A DNA stretch of 64,000 nt from Neobacillus piezotolerans. Lineage in GTDB: Bacteria; Bacillota; Bacilli; Bacillales; Cytobacillaceae. This document shows, piece after piece, positions 43,398-52,375 of this stretch. The notes below the pieces were generated by a model. The model worked only from the letters and a program-made list of their open reading frames with translations, was not told the origin of the DNA and searched no databases. Both the position numbers and the translations under genes were made by a program. Within the stretch, counting starts at the first letter, position 1. Every line of letters begins with the position of its first letter. The stretch is from assembly GCF_003362805.1 (NCBI RefSeq), contig NZ_QNQT01000008.1, forward strand, positions 62,001-126,000, read 5' to 3'.

Positions 43398-45239
43398 TTA
43401 CTTTGTGGAGCTGTCGAAATTATAGAAGAACTTGGCTGTGATTGAACCGTCCTTGTTTTCCTTTATGTCTGTTAGATGGATTCCCGAGTCTGCAGCGGTA
43501 CTGCTATAGCCTTTCCAGAAATAGTAGGAACCAGTATGGACATTCCCGCTAACCGGAGTCAACTTGTTGCCGGATTTAAAGAAGTCGCCTGCGTTTCCGC
43601 GGTTCAGGTTCTTCTCTAGCTCATACAGGCCGTCCTTTTGAAGGACAGATAGGCCGTAATGGGTAACGACAGTGCCATCGCTGGCAGTCTGGGATTGATT
43701 GAACTGGAATCGCTTGTTCATCCAGTTTTCCACATTGTTCGGGCGGAACCCGGCTGTTTGATACAGGCTGATCACATTTTCGTCAACATGCCATGCCAGA
43801 AGCCCATGGGCATCTTTGCCCTGGCGGATTAAGCCTTGGTTAAAGCCTTGCTGCTGGACGTTTTCAAACAGGAAGTACTCTGTTCCGTTCGATCCCGGAA
43901 CTTCCATTTTCACAATTCCATTATTATCGTTAGCGGCATTTACAGGAGGCAGGGTGATTGTCTTGACGCCATCCTGAGGTTTTACTTCAATTGGTTCAAC
44001 CCAACCAAGGAAGACCTTGGAGAACGGGTCGAAATGGGTTGGTGAGTTGCCTGAGAATGGAGCGGCATCTGGGAATCGCATCCAGGATCCGCCAGCCATC
44101 ATCGAATAGTTTCCTACACCTTCAGAAGAATAAACAGTGTCATAGAAATCCGGTAATCCAAGCGCGTGGCCAAACTCATGCGCATACACGCCTGTCTGGG
44201 CAGGGAATGGGCCGGATTTCAAGTCTTCCTTGTAAGAATCGGTCGCGGCATCATAACCCGCAACGTTTCCGCCAATGCCCGGCTGGATGTTGTAGTTATT
44301 TACGATTACGCCATCGTAAGTCATTTCTTCTGCGACTGTTTTATTGATCCACTCTGATTGATTCATGCCAGCGTGGACATCAGCTGGTTTGCCAGTTTCA
44401 TAGTATTTGCCGTAATAAAGGGCGCTCAGCAGGCTCCATTTGTGGGACCACCATTGCGCAGGGTCGCGGCTGAATTCCGCACCGGTTCCTTCATGTACGA
44501 TGAACACATTCGGCACTTCACCGTCTTCAGCGTATTTTGAGAAGTCGATCTGTTCATCCGCGGCTTTCAACAGGTCACGCACGAATTCGCCTGTATGCGC
44601 GTCACCGTTTACATTTCCATATACATATTTTCCATTCTCAGCATATTTGCCTTCCTGGTCAAGATAGTAGGAAGCCCCTTTTGGCATTTCCACCCATTCA
44701 AAGTCGACGTCCTCGAGATGGACAAGATTCGTTTTACCATAAGAGGACTCTTTATAGGCGTTTTGCATCGTTCTATTAGTTGGCGCTTTGGCTCCATTGA
44801 TTTCCGCATATTTTTGGAATTGCGGCAATTCATAAGGATTATATTCGGTTCCGAAAATTAAATCCTCGTAATAATGGGCCGGTACTTGGCCAGGCATGTC
44901 GCCAACCGGTTCATCGCCATCCGGGTATTTGGCAAGGAGGACAAGAACAGGGATATCCCCGGTCGCTTTTTTGTACGCGACACGGCTTTCGCCTGCCTGG
45001 TTGAACTTTGCGCCAGTCTTGTCGGCGATTTTTTCAGCCGGGTCGGCTTTTGAAATGTCGATGCCAAGCTTTTTAGCCTTATCGACCAATTCAGGAGCGG
45101 CACTAATATAATGCGCAAGGCTTAGGTCGTAAGCCGCCTTTGCTTTTGCCACAGGCTCGTCCTGTGTTTGCACGCCCGCAAGGCCGATGCTTCCAGCCAA
45201 AGCAAGTGCAATTGCTGATTTTGAAAGAACTTTTAACAA
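43398..45239 (-). CDS. M6 family metalloprotease (immune inhibitor A-like)
   Basis: A secreted zinc protease of 613 residues. TTG 45239 follows AAAGGAGTGGTG. A signal peptide (LSKSAIALALAGSIGLAGVQ) and a propeptide-like region precede the catalytic domain. The zinc motif HEFGH is at 354-358 within YAHEFGHALGLPDFYD, and the downstream Met turn is NYSMMAGGSW. The protein is shorter than B. thuringiensis InhA (about 795 residues) and ends soon after a beta domain, so it lacks the usual C-terminal MAM-like module. Likely a nutritional or virulence-type exoprotease. Confidence 0.9.
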   Translation of the reverse strand: MLKVLSKSAIALALAGSIGLAGVQTQDEPVAKAKAAYDLSLAHYISAAPELVDKAKKLGIDISKADPAEKIADKTGAKFNQAGESRVAYKKATGDIPVLVLLAKYPDGDEPVGDMPGQVPAHYYEDLIFGTEYNPYELPQFQKYAEINGAKAPTNRTMQNAYKESSYGKTNLVHLEDVDFEWVEMPKGASYYLDQEGKYAENGKYVYGNVNGDAHTGEFVRDLLKAADEQIDFSKYAEDGEVPNVFIVHEGTGAEFSRDPAQWWSHKWSLLSALYYGKYYETGKPADVHAGMNQSEWINKTVAEEMTYDGVIVNNYNIQPGIGGNVAGYDAATDSYKEDLKSGPFPAQTGVYAHEFGHALGLPDFYDTVYSSEGVGNYSMMAGGSWMRFPDAAPFSGNSPTHFDPFSKVFLGWVEPIEVKPQDGVKTITLPPVNAANDNNGIVKMEVPGSNGTEYFLFENVQQQGFNQGLIRQGKDAHGLLAWHVDENVISLYQTAGFRPNNVENWMNKRFQFNQSQTASDGTVVTHYGLSVLQKDGLYELEKNLNRGNAGDFFKSGNKLTPVSGNVHTGSYYFWKGYSSTAADSGIHLTDIKENKDGSITAKFFYNFDSSTK

Positions 45240-45618
45240 TTATCACCACTCCTTTAAGATTTTACTATTCGAATATATCAGAATAATTCGCCTATTAAAA
45301 CGAGACCTTTTATTCAATTTTTAACCATACAAATGGCATAAAATGAAAAAATAATTAAAAAAGCATTACAAAGGAAGTACAGAAAAGGAAATATCTTGCT
45401 TTTGATTAGTTGAGGATAAGGACTTAGGACTCATTTTAACGGACTGGTTTACAGGTTCACTCGTTAAAAATTTTTAGGGAGGCGAAATATATTCTATTGC
45501 CATGGGGGACTTGAGAACGGCATTTTATTATTATAGAAGTTTGCTCCACCTTGTAGAGAGCCTATTTTAAAAAGGGGGCAATTTGAGGGATATGGGATTA
45601 AACCTTATCCAGGCAACG
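45240..45618. other. Long non-coding stretch, no gene supported
   Basis: The first part holds the promoter region of the minus-strand protease. A 22-codon frame (45502-45570, starting MGDLRTAFYYYR) is open but its nearest ribosome site (AGGGAGG) is about 18 bases away, too far to support it. The stretch ends in a perfect terminator, so an unannotated transcript is possible. Confidence 0.4.
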
Positions 45619-45654
45619 AAAAAAGGCGCTAACACATGTGTCAGCGCCTTTTTT
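45619..45654. terminator. Strong bidirectional terminator
   Basis: AAAAAAGGCGCT (45619-45630) pairs perfectly with AGCGCCTTTTTT (45643-45654); ACAC and GTGT extend the stem. No clear gene precedes it on the plus strand. Confidence 0.85.
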
Positions 45655-45750
45655 CTGTCCCGCTAACGCAGGACTTCGCTCAACGTCCCGAAATATCAGG
45701 ACTTACCAGACTTTAGTGAAAGTTACATTTTGCACGGGGCCGAATCGATC

Positions 45751-45864
45751 TTAAATATATCGATTATAGACGAGCGTGCCTTTCGACATCTCTGCAAATG
45801 TCCCTTCACCACTTGCAAGCCCAAGAACCAACCTTTGAGTCGCTGTTTCCATTGCGTATTGCAA
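45751..45864 (-). CDS. Possible small protein, 37 aa
   Basis: On the minus strand TTG 45864 has GGAGGG ten bases upstream and opens 37 codons (includes METATQRLVLGLASGEGTF) to TAA 45751. The composition is protein-like, and the strong terminator at 45619-45654 lies about 100 bases downstream. A longer overlapping open frame exists on each strand but without ribosome sites. Family unknown. Confidence 0.4.
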   Translation of the reverse strand: MQYAMETATQRLVLGLASGEGTFAEMSKGTLVYNRYI

Positions 45865-45880
45865 TTTAACCAGTCCCTCC

Positions 45881-46379
45881 TGTTTTGTTTTGGTCTTGCA
45901 TTATTTATATACCTCGTACAAACAACAATAAACGGAATATGCCAAAAAACCATTTACCAATATTATCCACATATTTGCAAAAAGAATGCTCAAAAAAGGA
46001 GTTTATCAAAGGCTTAACACGGCACAATTGGGATATTGGTCGGTAATAGAAGAATTATCGCTCTTGCGCATGTTTTATTAGGTACAAAAAATTAAGTTTT
46101 CTTGTTGGATTGCATGACAGTAAGGTTCTGCATATTAATCGGACTTGAAATGGCAACTTAACGCCCGAACAGCAGGGGGCAGGCTTTTGGTTCAGAATAT
46201 ATTCTATTTATACGTTTTAATATTCACCTCTTCTTTATGGTAAAGTGCCTAAAAAAATCAATAAATTTTAAAAATATAGCCAGCTATTAGTAACTGGTGA
46301 TAAATATCACGGCAAATTCAGTTTATCGGGTTTACAATTAAAGAAAAACATCTATCCGAAAAGAAATGAGGAATTTACG
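45881..46379. other. AT-rich non-coding stretch
   Basis: No open frame with a ribosome site was found in about 500 bases before the nitronate monooxygenase-like gene. I see no recognisable riboswitch or RNA gene. Confidence 0.4.
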
Positions 46380-47345
46380 TTGAAAATGCCACAATTAAAA
46401 ATCGGGCATATTGCCCCGAAATACCCAATCATACAGGGAGGAATGGGAGTCGGCATTTCGCTTAGCGGGCTTGCTTCCGCGGTTGCTTCCGCGGGAGGAA
46501 TCGGGATCATATCGGGGACGGGTATCACGAATGACGAATTGAGATACCATATCAGGCGCGCACGTGACCTATCAAACGGGAACGGATATATCGGCGTTAA
46601 TGTCTTGTTTGCAATGAATGACTTTGCCGAAAGAATGAAGGTGGCATTGGCAGAAAAAGTTGATTTTATCATTTCTGGAGCAGGGATTTCCCGGGATATG
46701 TATGCATGGGGGAAGGAAGCGGGTATACCGGTCCTCTCCATTGTATCGACAGCGAAACTTGCCAGGCTGTCGGAGCGGCTTGGCGCGGCGGCGGTAGTTG
46801 TGGAAGGATTCGAGGCTGGGGGCCACCTTGGTACGGACCGGCCGATGTTTGATATTTTGCCTGAAGTCGTCGAAGCGGTGAACATACCGGTTATCGCGGC
46901 AGGGGGCATATTAACCGGTCAGGATGTCGCAAAAGCAATCAGCCTTGGGGCATCAGGCGTCCAAATGGGGACCCGTTTTGTCGCAAGTGAAGAATGTGAC
47001 GCCCCTCTAGCTTTTAAACAAAAGTATGTTGAAGCGAAGCAGGAAGACCTTATGCTGGTTAAAACAACCGTCGGGCTTCAGGGCAGGGCAATTCGAAATG
47101 CATTTACAGACATTATCAAGGATGACGGAAAATTTAAGGTCGCAAAATGCATAGACTGCCTAAAAAACTGCTCCTACAGGTTCTGCACGATGGACTCGCT
47201 CGTCCGCTCACTCAATGGCGATGTCGACATGGGCCTTGTCTTCGCCGGGGCAAGGGTCGGAGAAATTAAAGAAATCCTTCCCGTCAGGCAAATCATTGAA
47301 ACAATCGCGGGCGAATACCATTTTGCCACTGAACAAGCTGTATAA
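46380..47345 (+). CDS. NAD(P)H-dependent flavin oxidoreductase (nitronate monooxygenase family)
   Basis: An FMN-binding TIM-barrel enzyme of 321 residues. Blocks: PIIQGGMGVGISLSGLASAVA, GYIGVNVLFAM, VVVEGFEAGGHLG, IPVIAAGGILTGQD and GASGVQMGTRFVASEEC. It resembles nitronate monooxygenase and FabK. A cysteine cluster CIDCLKNCSYRFC near residue 262 is notable for the family branch. TTG 46380 is seven bases after GAGGA; ATG 46386 is too far. Substrate is not determined. Confidence 0.88.
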   Translation: MKMPQLKIGHIAPKYPIIQGGMGVGISLSGLASAVASAGGIGIISGTGITNDELRYHIRRARDLSNGNGYIGVNVLFAMNDFAERMKVALAEKVDFIISGAGISRDMYAWGKEAGIPVLSIVSTAKLARLSERLGAAAVVVEGFEAGGHLGTDRPMFDILPEVVEAVNIPVIAAGGILTGQDVAKAISLGASGVQMGTRFVASEECDAPLAFKQKYVEAKQEDLMLVKTTVGLQGRAIRNAFTDIIKDDGKFKVAKCIDCLKNCSYRFCTMDSLVRSLNGDVDMGLVFAGARVGEIKEILPVRQIIETIAGEYHFATEQAV

Positions 47346-47353
47346 TAAACCTG

Positions 47354-47388
47354 GCGCCGGCACTTCAACTCACCGGCGCTATTTTCAT
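47354..47388 (+). terminator. Rho-independent terminator
   Basis: GCGCCGG (47354-47360) pairs with CCGGCGC (47373-47379), then TATTTTCATTTT. Confidence 0.75.
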
Positions 47389-47466
47389 TTTACAAAAATA
47401 TGCTAATTAATTTTCACGCAGCAGGTGGCATACTAACACAGAAAACAGCCGAAGGGAAGGATGCGT

Positions 47467-48159
47467 ATGTCACTGGAATGGTTTGATCGCGTAACGTCTG
47501 AACTGCAGGACCATTTGGAATCAATATGTGAAAAATATGATCAGGCAGGCCAAATGTCTGTCGAAAGGAGTTCAAAGCACCCGCGAATTGAATTCTTCGT
47601 CGAAACGGATGATTGCGACGGCCGAGATTATTTCTGCACGCTATTCTTTGACCCGCACAATGAGGAGTTTTACGTCGAAACGTTTGACGCTGACCTGGAA
47701 CAGCCGGCAAGGACAATATTGCCAGACATCGAAAATATCATTGACGCGGTCCATGAAAGCTTCCATGAATATATGAACGATGATCCAGAGGACTATGAAT
47801 ATCAGTTAGACGACTACGAAGAAGACCTCGAAGAGTTTGATGATCTGCTTGATGAGGATGACGATGTTACGATCATCGCCTATTCCGACGATGAAGTGTA
47901 TGAGGAGATCGATGTGGAGTGGGAAACACCTGAAGTTACCGCGTTCCAAAAGGAAGAAGAGGTAGAAGTAACCTACCAATTCGGACTGGTCGAAGGAACT
48001 GGTGATGGAGTCCTGAGAAGGGTGAACCGGATCTGGACAGAGGACGATGAACTAATCAAGGATGAAACGAACTTTATTTTCACTAAAGAAGAAGCGGGTA
48101 CGATCATCGCCATGATCGCCAGCCACATTGATAAAATGAAAGGCTACGAACTCGAGTAA
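47467..48159 (+). CDS. Highly acidic hypothetical protein, 230 aa
   Basis: A soluble protein with a central stretch (about residues 100-150) almost entirely Asp, Glu and Tyr, flanked by folded segments (RIEFFVETDDCDGRDYFCTLFF near the start; TKEEAGTIIAMIASHIDKMKG at the end). ATG 47467 lies seven bases after GGGAAGG; the ATG two codons earlier is adjacent to it. No family recognised. Followed by a long terminator hairpin. Confidence 0.78.
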   Translation: MSLEWFDRVTSELQDHLESICEKYDQAGQMSVERSSKHPRIEFFVETDDCDGRDYFCTLFFDPHNEEFYVETFDADLEQPARTILPDIENIIDAVHESFHEYMNDDPEDYEYQLDDYEEDLEEFDDLLDEDDDVTIIAYSDDEVYEEIDVEWETPEVTAFQKEEEVEVTYQFGLVEGTGDGVLRRVNRIWTEDDELIKDETNFIFTKEEAGTIIAMIASHIDKMKGYELE

Positions 48160-48166
48160 ATATTAA

Positions 48167-48216
48167 AATAGACGGAGCCAATCCCTTTTTGAAAAAGTGG
48201 ACCAACTCCGTCTATT
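48167..48216. terminator. Bidirectional terminator
   Basis: AATAGACGGAG (48167-48176) pairs with CTCCGTCTATT (48206-48216); a second stem CTTTTTGAAAAAG sits in the loop. It separates two convergent genes. Confidence 0.7.
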
Positions 48217-48245
48217 GTCTATTTCCTTCCACAGGGGCCATCATC

Positions 48246-48380
48246 TTATTCCGTCCATTGCTTCTTGACTTGCTCAAGAGCCAGCTGCATGATTTCCTCA
48301 TCGCTTGCCTGAGGGTCCGTAATTACATTCGTCATGTAATTCTTGCCAAGGTACTCAACCTTCACATTAACCTGTACCAT
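48246..48380 (-). CDS. BA3454-like small stress response protein, 44 aa
   Basis: ATG 48380 follows AAAGGGTGG. The product VQVNVKVEYLGKNYMTNVIT then a helix DEEIMQLALEQVKKQW matches my recollection of the BA3454 family, small stress-induced proteins of bacilli. It lies convergent with the acidic protein gene and shares its terminator. Too short to appear among ordinary gene calls. Confidence 0.7.
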   Translation of the reverse strand: MVQVNVKVEYLGKNYMTNVITDPQASDEEIMQLALEQVKKQWTE

Positions 48381-48652
48381 TTAAACCACCCTTTCTTCAA
48401 CAAAATTACTTTCCTGATATAACTTGCGGTACAATTTCTATATACCAACAATCCAGCCAGCTTAAACATTCATACTGTTCCATCCTATGCTTCATTTGGA
48501 GGGACATGCCTGTTTTTTTAAAAAAGGAAAAGCCGCCGATGCGGACTCATAGGAGTACTGCAAGAAAATACCAGTAACTCATCTTACCACGGAGTAACCC
48601 GCCCTACAACAGTATTTATTACTATATTTAACTTGTTTTTGTGACAATTTTT

Positions 48653-48682
48653 TCAAAAAAAAAGCCCCCTCGGAAGGGAGCG
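48653..48682 (-). terminator. Terminator (minus)
   Basis: GC-CCC and GGG-GC stems (GCCCCCTCGGAAGGGAGC) with T7 following on the minus strand. Confidence 0.6.
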
Positions 48683-48687
48683 GCGCG

Positions 48688-48918
48688 CTATGCTTCTACA
48701 AACAAATGCTGTTCAACAAACCTTTGGATTTCTTCCTTATTAATCGGATGCTTTTTCAACGAAGCTTCGGCGGTTTCTACGAGATGGAGCATGCCTTGAT
48801 CCGACCTAAGTTCCCGAAGGTCTTTCTCCCCATTGAGCAAATCCACAGCTTTTTCCTTCACGGCAGGGTCATCGGTGGCATGATAAAGAATAAATGCAAT
48901 GCTGGTTACCTTATCCAT
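48688..48918 (-). CDS. Hypothetical protein, 76 aa
   Basis: ATG 48918 lies eight bases after GGGGG on the minus strand; the frame is open upstream to 48942 without a site. A helical acidic protein (SIAFILYHATDDPAVKEKAVDLL, INKEEIQRFVEQHLFVEA). Family not recognised. Single gene with its own terminator. Confidence 0.7.
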   Translation of the reverse strand: MDKVTSIAFILYHATDDPAVKEKAVDLLNGEKDLRELRSDQGMLHLVETAEASLKKHPINKEEIQRFVEQHLFVEA

Positions 48919-49130
48919 TTCAACGTCCCCCTTCATAGTCACTCTTTATATAGTTTCGCCAAAAAACGCAGTTTTCCTCCCTTTTTCGCTAAAAAATACT
49001 TTTCGAAAAAAAAGAATCTCGGACTAAAGTTGTAGGCAAGTTCAAGCTTCTTTCCGAGGTTTCGTTTTTCGTAACCGGCTATCATAAAAGCATGAAACCA
49101 GTTAGCGGTTTACGATAGGGGATAGTTAAA

Positions 49131-49865
49131 ATGAGCAAAATTAAAAACGTAATGATAACCGGAGCGTCTCGGGGACTCGGAAAGGCATTGGCGCTGGCAT
49201 TCGCGAAACAGGGGGCGAGGCTTTCGATCTGCGCCAGAAATGAAGAAGCATTACTTGAAGTAAAAAAGGAAGCCGAGGCGGCCGGGGCGGCGGAGGTCCT
49301 CGCCATCCGGGCAGATATTTCAATCGCTCGGGATGTCGAGCGCTATGTTGCTTTGACTGAAGAACGGTTTGGCCAAATCGATGTCTTGATTAACAACGCT
49401 TCGATTCTTGGTCCGAGCCCGATGCCGATGCTGCTTGATTATCCTGAAGAAGATTTCGCGGAAGTAATAAGGGTCAATACGATGAGCACATTCCTTGTCA
49501 CACGGCGCGTATTGCCAGCGATGATCCAGCGGGACAGCGGTTCGATTATCAATGTGACATCTGAAGCCGGAAATACGGGGTACGCGGGATGGGGCGCTTA
49601 TGGCATCTCCAAATTCGCTGTTGAAGGACTGACTGAAACATGGGCGGACGAATTGAGCGAAACCGGGGTCAGGGTAAATATGGTCGACCCGGGGGAAATG
49701 GATACTGACATGCATCAACTCGCCGTCCCGGATTGCGATTATGAACTCGCGGACCCGAATGATGTTGTGCCTGTTTTCCTTTACCTTGCGTCGGAAGAAG
49801 CTGCCTCGGTTAGCGGACAGCGCATTTCTGCCCAGGAATTCGCTGAGGGGAAGGGGATTGCATGA
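49131..49865 (+). CDS. SDR family oxidoreductase
   Basis: A short-chain dehydrogenase of 244 residues: nucleotide motif GASRGLG at about residue 11, NNAS in place of NNAG, catalytic Ser in INVTSEAG and Tyr-x3-Lys in YGISK. The end of the gene overlaps the QueA-like start by four bases (ATGA at 49862), and the VOC gene follows, so this is the first gene of a three-gene operon. The NNAS variant is uncommon but tolerated. Substrate unknown. Confidence 0.9.
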   Translation: MSKIKNVMITGASRGLGKALALAFAKQGARLSICARNEEALLEVKKEAEAAGAAEVLAIRADISIARDVERYVALTEERFGQIDVLINNASILGPSPMPMLLDYPEEDFAEVIRVNTMSTFLVTRRVLPAMIQRDSGSIINVTSEAGNTGYAGWGAYGISKFAVEGLTETWADELSETGVRVNMVDPGEMDTDMHQLAVPDCDYELADPNDVVPVFLYLASEEAASVSGQRISAQEFAEGKGIA

Positions 49866-50878
49866 TCGCCGGAAGCCTGAAATTCAATCTGCCGCCCTCC
49901 CTGAATGCCTCCGCCCCTCCGGAAAGGCGGGGGATAAGGCGGGACCATGTCCGCATGATGGTGCTATCGAAAGAAACAGGATATGCCTGCCATGATTCTT
50001 TTTATCGTCTTGATCAGTATTTAAATGAAGGGGACGTACTTGTCCTGAACACCTCCCGGACAATCCCCGCGATTTTGCGCGGCTGCCTCACTGGCAGCCA
50101 GAAGGAAGTTGAAATCCGGCTTGCGGGCAAAATCGATGAAAGCCGCTGGCATGCCTTGATTGTCGGGCCAACCGTCCAAGCTGGGGAAAGGATTTCATTT
50201 TCAGGCAGGCTTAAAGCCGCCGTTGAACAGCCAGCCAAGGAAACACCCTTGTCGGTCATCTGTTTTTCAAAATCGGGTACAAATCTGTTTGATGAAATCT
50301 ATTCGCTGGGTGAGCCAATTCGTTACGAATACATCGATACGCCTTGGAACCTCGATTATTACCAAACTGTATTCGCTTCACATCCGGGTTCGGTTGAAAT
50401 GCCCTCCGCGGGAAGGGCGTTCAGCTGGGAACTGATTTTCAAACTTAGAAGAAAAGGAATCAAAATCGTGTTTATCCAGCTGCATACAGGCTTAAGCTAT
50501 TTCCTTGATGACAATTTTGACCACCATCCTTCGAAAAATAGAGAGGAATACGCTATACCCGAGGAGACTTTATCTATAATAGGTGAAGCAAGAAAGGAAG
50601 GCAGATGGGTTATTGCCGTCGGGACGACCGTTGTCCGCGCGCTCGAAACTGCTTTTTCAACCGGCCAGGCGCATGGGTGGACCAATTTGTTTATCCATCC
50701 CGGCTATGAACTGAAAGCCGTCGATGGTATTCTGACCGGCCTCCACGAGCCGGAAGCAAGCCATCTTGCCATGCTGTCGGCATTCATTCCCCAGGATAAA
50801 CTTTATGGCGCATACGCTGACGCCGTCGAAGCAAAATACCTTTGGCATGAATTTGGCGATATGAATTTGATTATTTGA
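49862..50878 (+). CDS. QueA-like S-adenosylmethionine:tRNA ribosyltransferase-isomerase paralogue
   Basis: A 338-residue protein with the length and block order of QueA, which transfers and isomerises ribose from SAM onto 7-deazaguanine in queuosine synthesis. Blocks: FNLPPSLNASAPPERRGIRRD, HDSFYRLDQYLNEGDVLVLNTSRTIPA, YYQTVFASHPGSVEMPSAGRAF, IQLHTGLSYF and the C-terminal GILTGLHEPEASHLAMLSAF. The blocks are diverged from canonical QueA (for example RAF where QueA has LHF), and the neighbours are SDR and VOC genes rather than ruvB or tgt. So it is probably a paralogue with a changed role. Translationally coupled to the SDR. Confidence 0.8.
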   Translation: MIAGSLKFNLPPSLNASAPPERRGIRRDHVRMMVLSKETGYACHDSFYRLDQYLNEGDVLVLNTSRTIPAILRGCLTGSQKEVEIRLAGKIDESRWHALIVGPTVQAGERISFSGRLKAAVEQPAKETPLSVICFSKSGTNLFDEIYSLGEPIRYEYIDTPWNLDYYQTVFASHPGSVEMPSAGRAFSWELIFKLRRKGIKIVFIQLHTGLSYFLDDNFDHHPSKNREEYAIPEETLSIIGEARKEGRWVIAVGTTVVRALETAFSTGQAHGWTNLFIHPGYELKAVDGILTGLHEPEASHLAMLSAFIPQDKLYGAYADAVEAKYLWHEFGDMNLII

Positions 50879-50889
50879 GAGGGAATGTG

Positions 50890-51246
50890 ATGGTGCTATT
50901 TCATCATTATGCTATCGAAACGGACCGCCTTAAAGAGGTGGAGAATTTTTATAAAAATATACTGGGGTTTCAGCTTGAAGAGACGATGGATTTTCGTGGA
51001 AAAAAGCTAATTTTTATGACGCTCGGGGGCTTTCGTCTCGAATTGGTTGAAAGCATTATGCGGGGTGGTGGGGAAGGATCCGTTCATCTTTGCTTTGAGA
51101 CCGGCTCGCTGGACAACTTGATTAAAAAACTGGAAAAGGCAGGCTTGGAAAAAGTGGAAGGGCCGTATACATTGGAAAACGGCTGGAAAACCGTTTTTTA
51201 TACAGGTCTTGGAGGAGAGACCCTGGAATTTCTGGAACAAAGGTAA
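50890..51246 (+). CDS. VOC family (glyoxalase-fold) protein
   Basis: A 118-residue vicinal-oxygen-chelate protein: HHYAIETDRLKEVENFYKNILGFQLEE at the start, HLCFETGSLDNLIKKLEKAG in the middle, and YTGLGGETLEFLEQ at the end, with metal-ligand candidates His (HHYAI), His (VHLCF) and Glu (ETLEFLE). The preceding gene ends 11 bases upstream; GAGAGGG lies before ATG 50890. Third gene of the operon; may act on the product of the QueA-like or SDR enzyme. Confidence 0.85.
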   Translation: MVLFHHYAIETDRLKEVENFYKNILGFQLEETMDFRGKKLIFMTLGGFRLELVESIMRGGGEGSVHLCFETGSLDNLIKKLEKAGLEKVEGPYTLENGWKTVFYTGLGGETLEFLEQR

Positions 51247-51252
51247 TTGCTG

Positions 51253-51287
51253 CGGAAGGAACCTCGAATTCCTTCCGTTTTTCTTTT
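51253..51287 (+). terminator. Rho-independent terminator
   Basis: CGGAAGGAA (51253-51261) pairs with TTCCTTCCG (51269-51277), then TTTTTCTTTT. Ends the three-gene operon. Confidence 0.85.
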
Positions 51288-51419
51288 GTCATGGGCCGTG
51301 CAATTGTTTTGCGGCCTTTTCATGAGTTCTTTCAATAATGAAAATAAACTATTAAATTTACGGCCTGACGGAGTTGATGTTATTTTAGAATAAGTGATTT
51401 TTAATAGGAGGATACTTGA

Positions 51420-52232
51420 ATGCAGCTACTAGCTATCACGATTGGTTCGGTCATCATCGCGGCTGCCTTTAATTGTTTCCTCATCCCGCATGAGGTCCTT
51501 TCAAGCGGTTTAAGCGGACTATCGATGATGATTGGGATGCTTACCCCTCTTGATACGGGAGCCGCGAACTTTCTCCTGAATTTGCCGCTCCTTGTAATCG
51601 GTTATCTGAAACTGGGCAGGAAATTTATTTTACACACAATTCTTTCCGTCATCGTTATCTCGCTTGGGTTGTCTGTGATTCCGGTGTATGAAATTGCCAA
51701 CAGCAGCATCCTTTCATCGGTTTTTGGCGGCGCGCTTGCTGGTTTGGGTATGGGGCTAGTATTGCGCCAGTCGGCGTCCACAGGCGGGTTGGATATTATT
51801 GCGATGATTGTATCCCGAAAAAAGGATTTCCCTATTGGAACGCTGCTTTCGGCAATGAATGCCGTCATAATTGGGATAAGCGGTTTTCTGTTTGACTGGG
51901 ATACGGCGCTGAATACGATGGTTTCAATTTTTGTGACCGGAAAGGTTATCGACGCCATCTATACCCACCATGTCAAACTAACGTTGACTATCATTACGGT
52001 AAAAGGCGAGGAAATGCGGGAGCAGCTAGTGCAAAATGTCTACCGTGGCCTGACAGTGCTGGATGGTATGGGCGGATTTTCAAAAGAAGGACGCAATATC
52101 CTTATGACCGTCATCACCCGCTACGAGCTTGCCGAGGTAAAATCATTAATCGCGGAAGTTGACCCTGATGCTTTCGTCAACATCACCAAAACAATCGAAG
52201 TTATGGGCCTTTTTCATAAACAGAGCGCCTGA
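51420..52232 (+). CDS. YitT family membrane protein (DUF161/DUF2179)
   Basis: A 270-residue protein with five or six membrane helices (AFNCFLIPHEVLSSGLSGLSMMIG, ANFLLNLPLLVIGY, GLVLRQSASTGGLDIIAMIVSR) and a cytoplasmic C-terminal DUF2179 domain (TLTIITVKGEEMREQL ... GRNILMTVITRYELAEVK). AGGAGG precedes the ATG. A second YitT gene lies at 61497, with low similarity between the two. Function of the family is not settled. Confidence 0.9.
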   Translation: MQLLAITIGSVIIAAAFNCFLIPHEVLSSGLSGLSMMIGMLTPLDTGAANFLLNLPLLVIGYLKLGRKFILHTILSVIVISLGLSVIPVYEIANSSILSSVFGGALAGLGMGLVLRQSASTGGLDIIAMIVSRKKDFPIGTLLSAMNAVIIGISGFLFDWDTALNTMVSIFVTGKVIDAIYTHHVKLTLTIITVKGEEMREQLVQNVYRGLTVLDGMGGFSKEGRNILMTVITRYELAEVKSLIAEVDPDAFVNITKTIEVMGLFHKQSA

Positions 52233-52237
52233 TTGCG

Positions 52238-52269
52238 GCCGGTTTTCCTCAAAAGGAACCGGCTTTTTC
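52238..52269 (+). terminator. Rho-independent terminator
   Basis: GCCGGTT-TTCCT pairs with AGGAACCGGC (52238-52263), then TTTTTCG. Confidence 0.8.
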
Positions 52270-52375
52270 GCGCTTTACAAAAGGGCAGTTATTCATTATT
52301 CTTTAACATACAGATTATTGCGAAAATGCGGCTATTGAGGTTTCCCAATAGTCGGCCGGGAAGTGAGGAATTACA

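Noticed and set aside
43836-44861. Several plus-strand open frames within the M6 protease gene
   Set aside because: They are antisense shadows of a long, well-supported protease frame and lack ribosome sites.
45730-46017. 95-codon plus-strand open frame
   Set aside because: No ribosome site and Cys-rich, shadow-like composition; overlaps a better minus-strand small frame.
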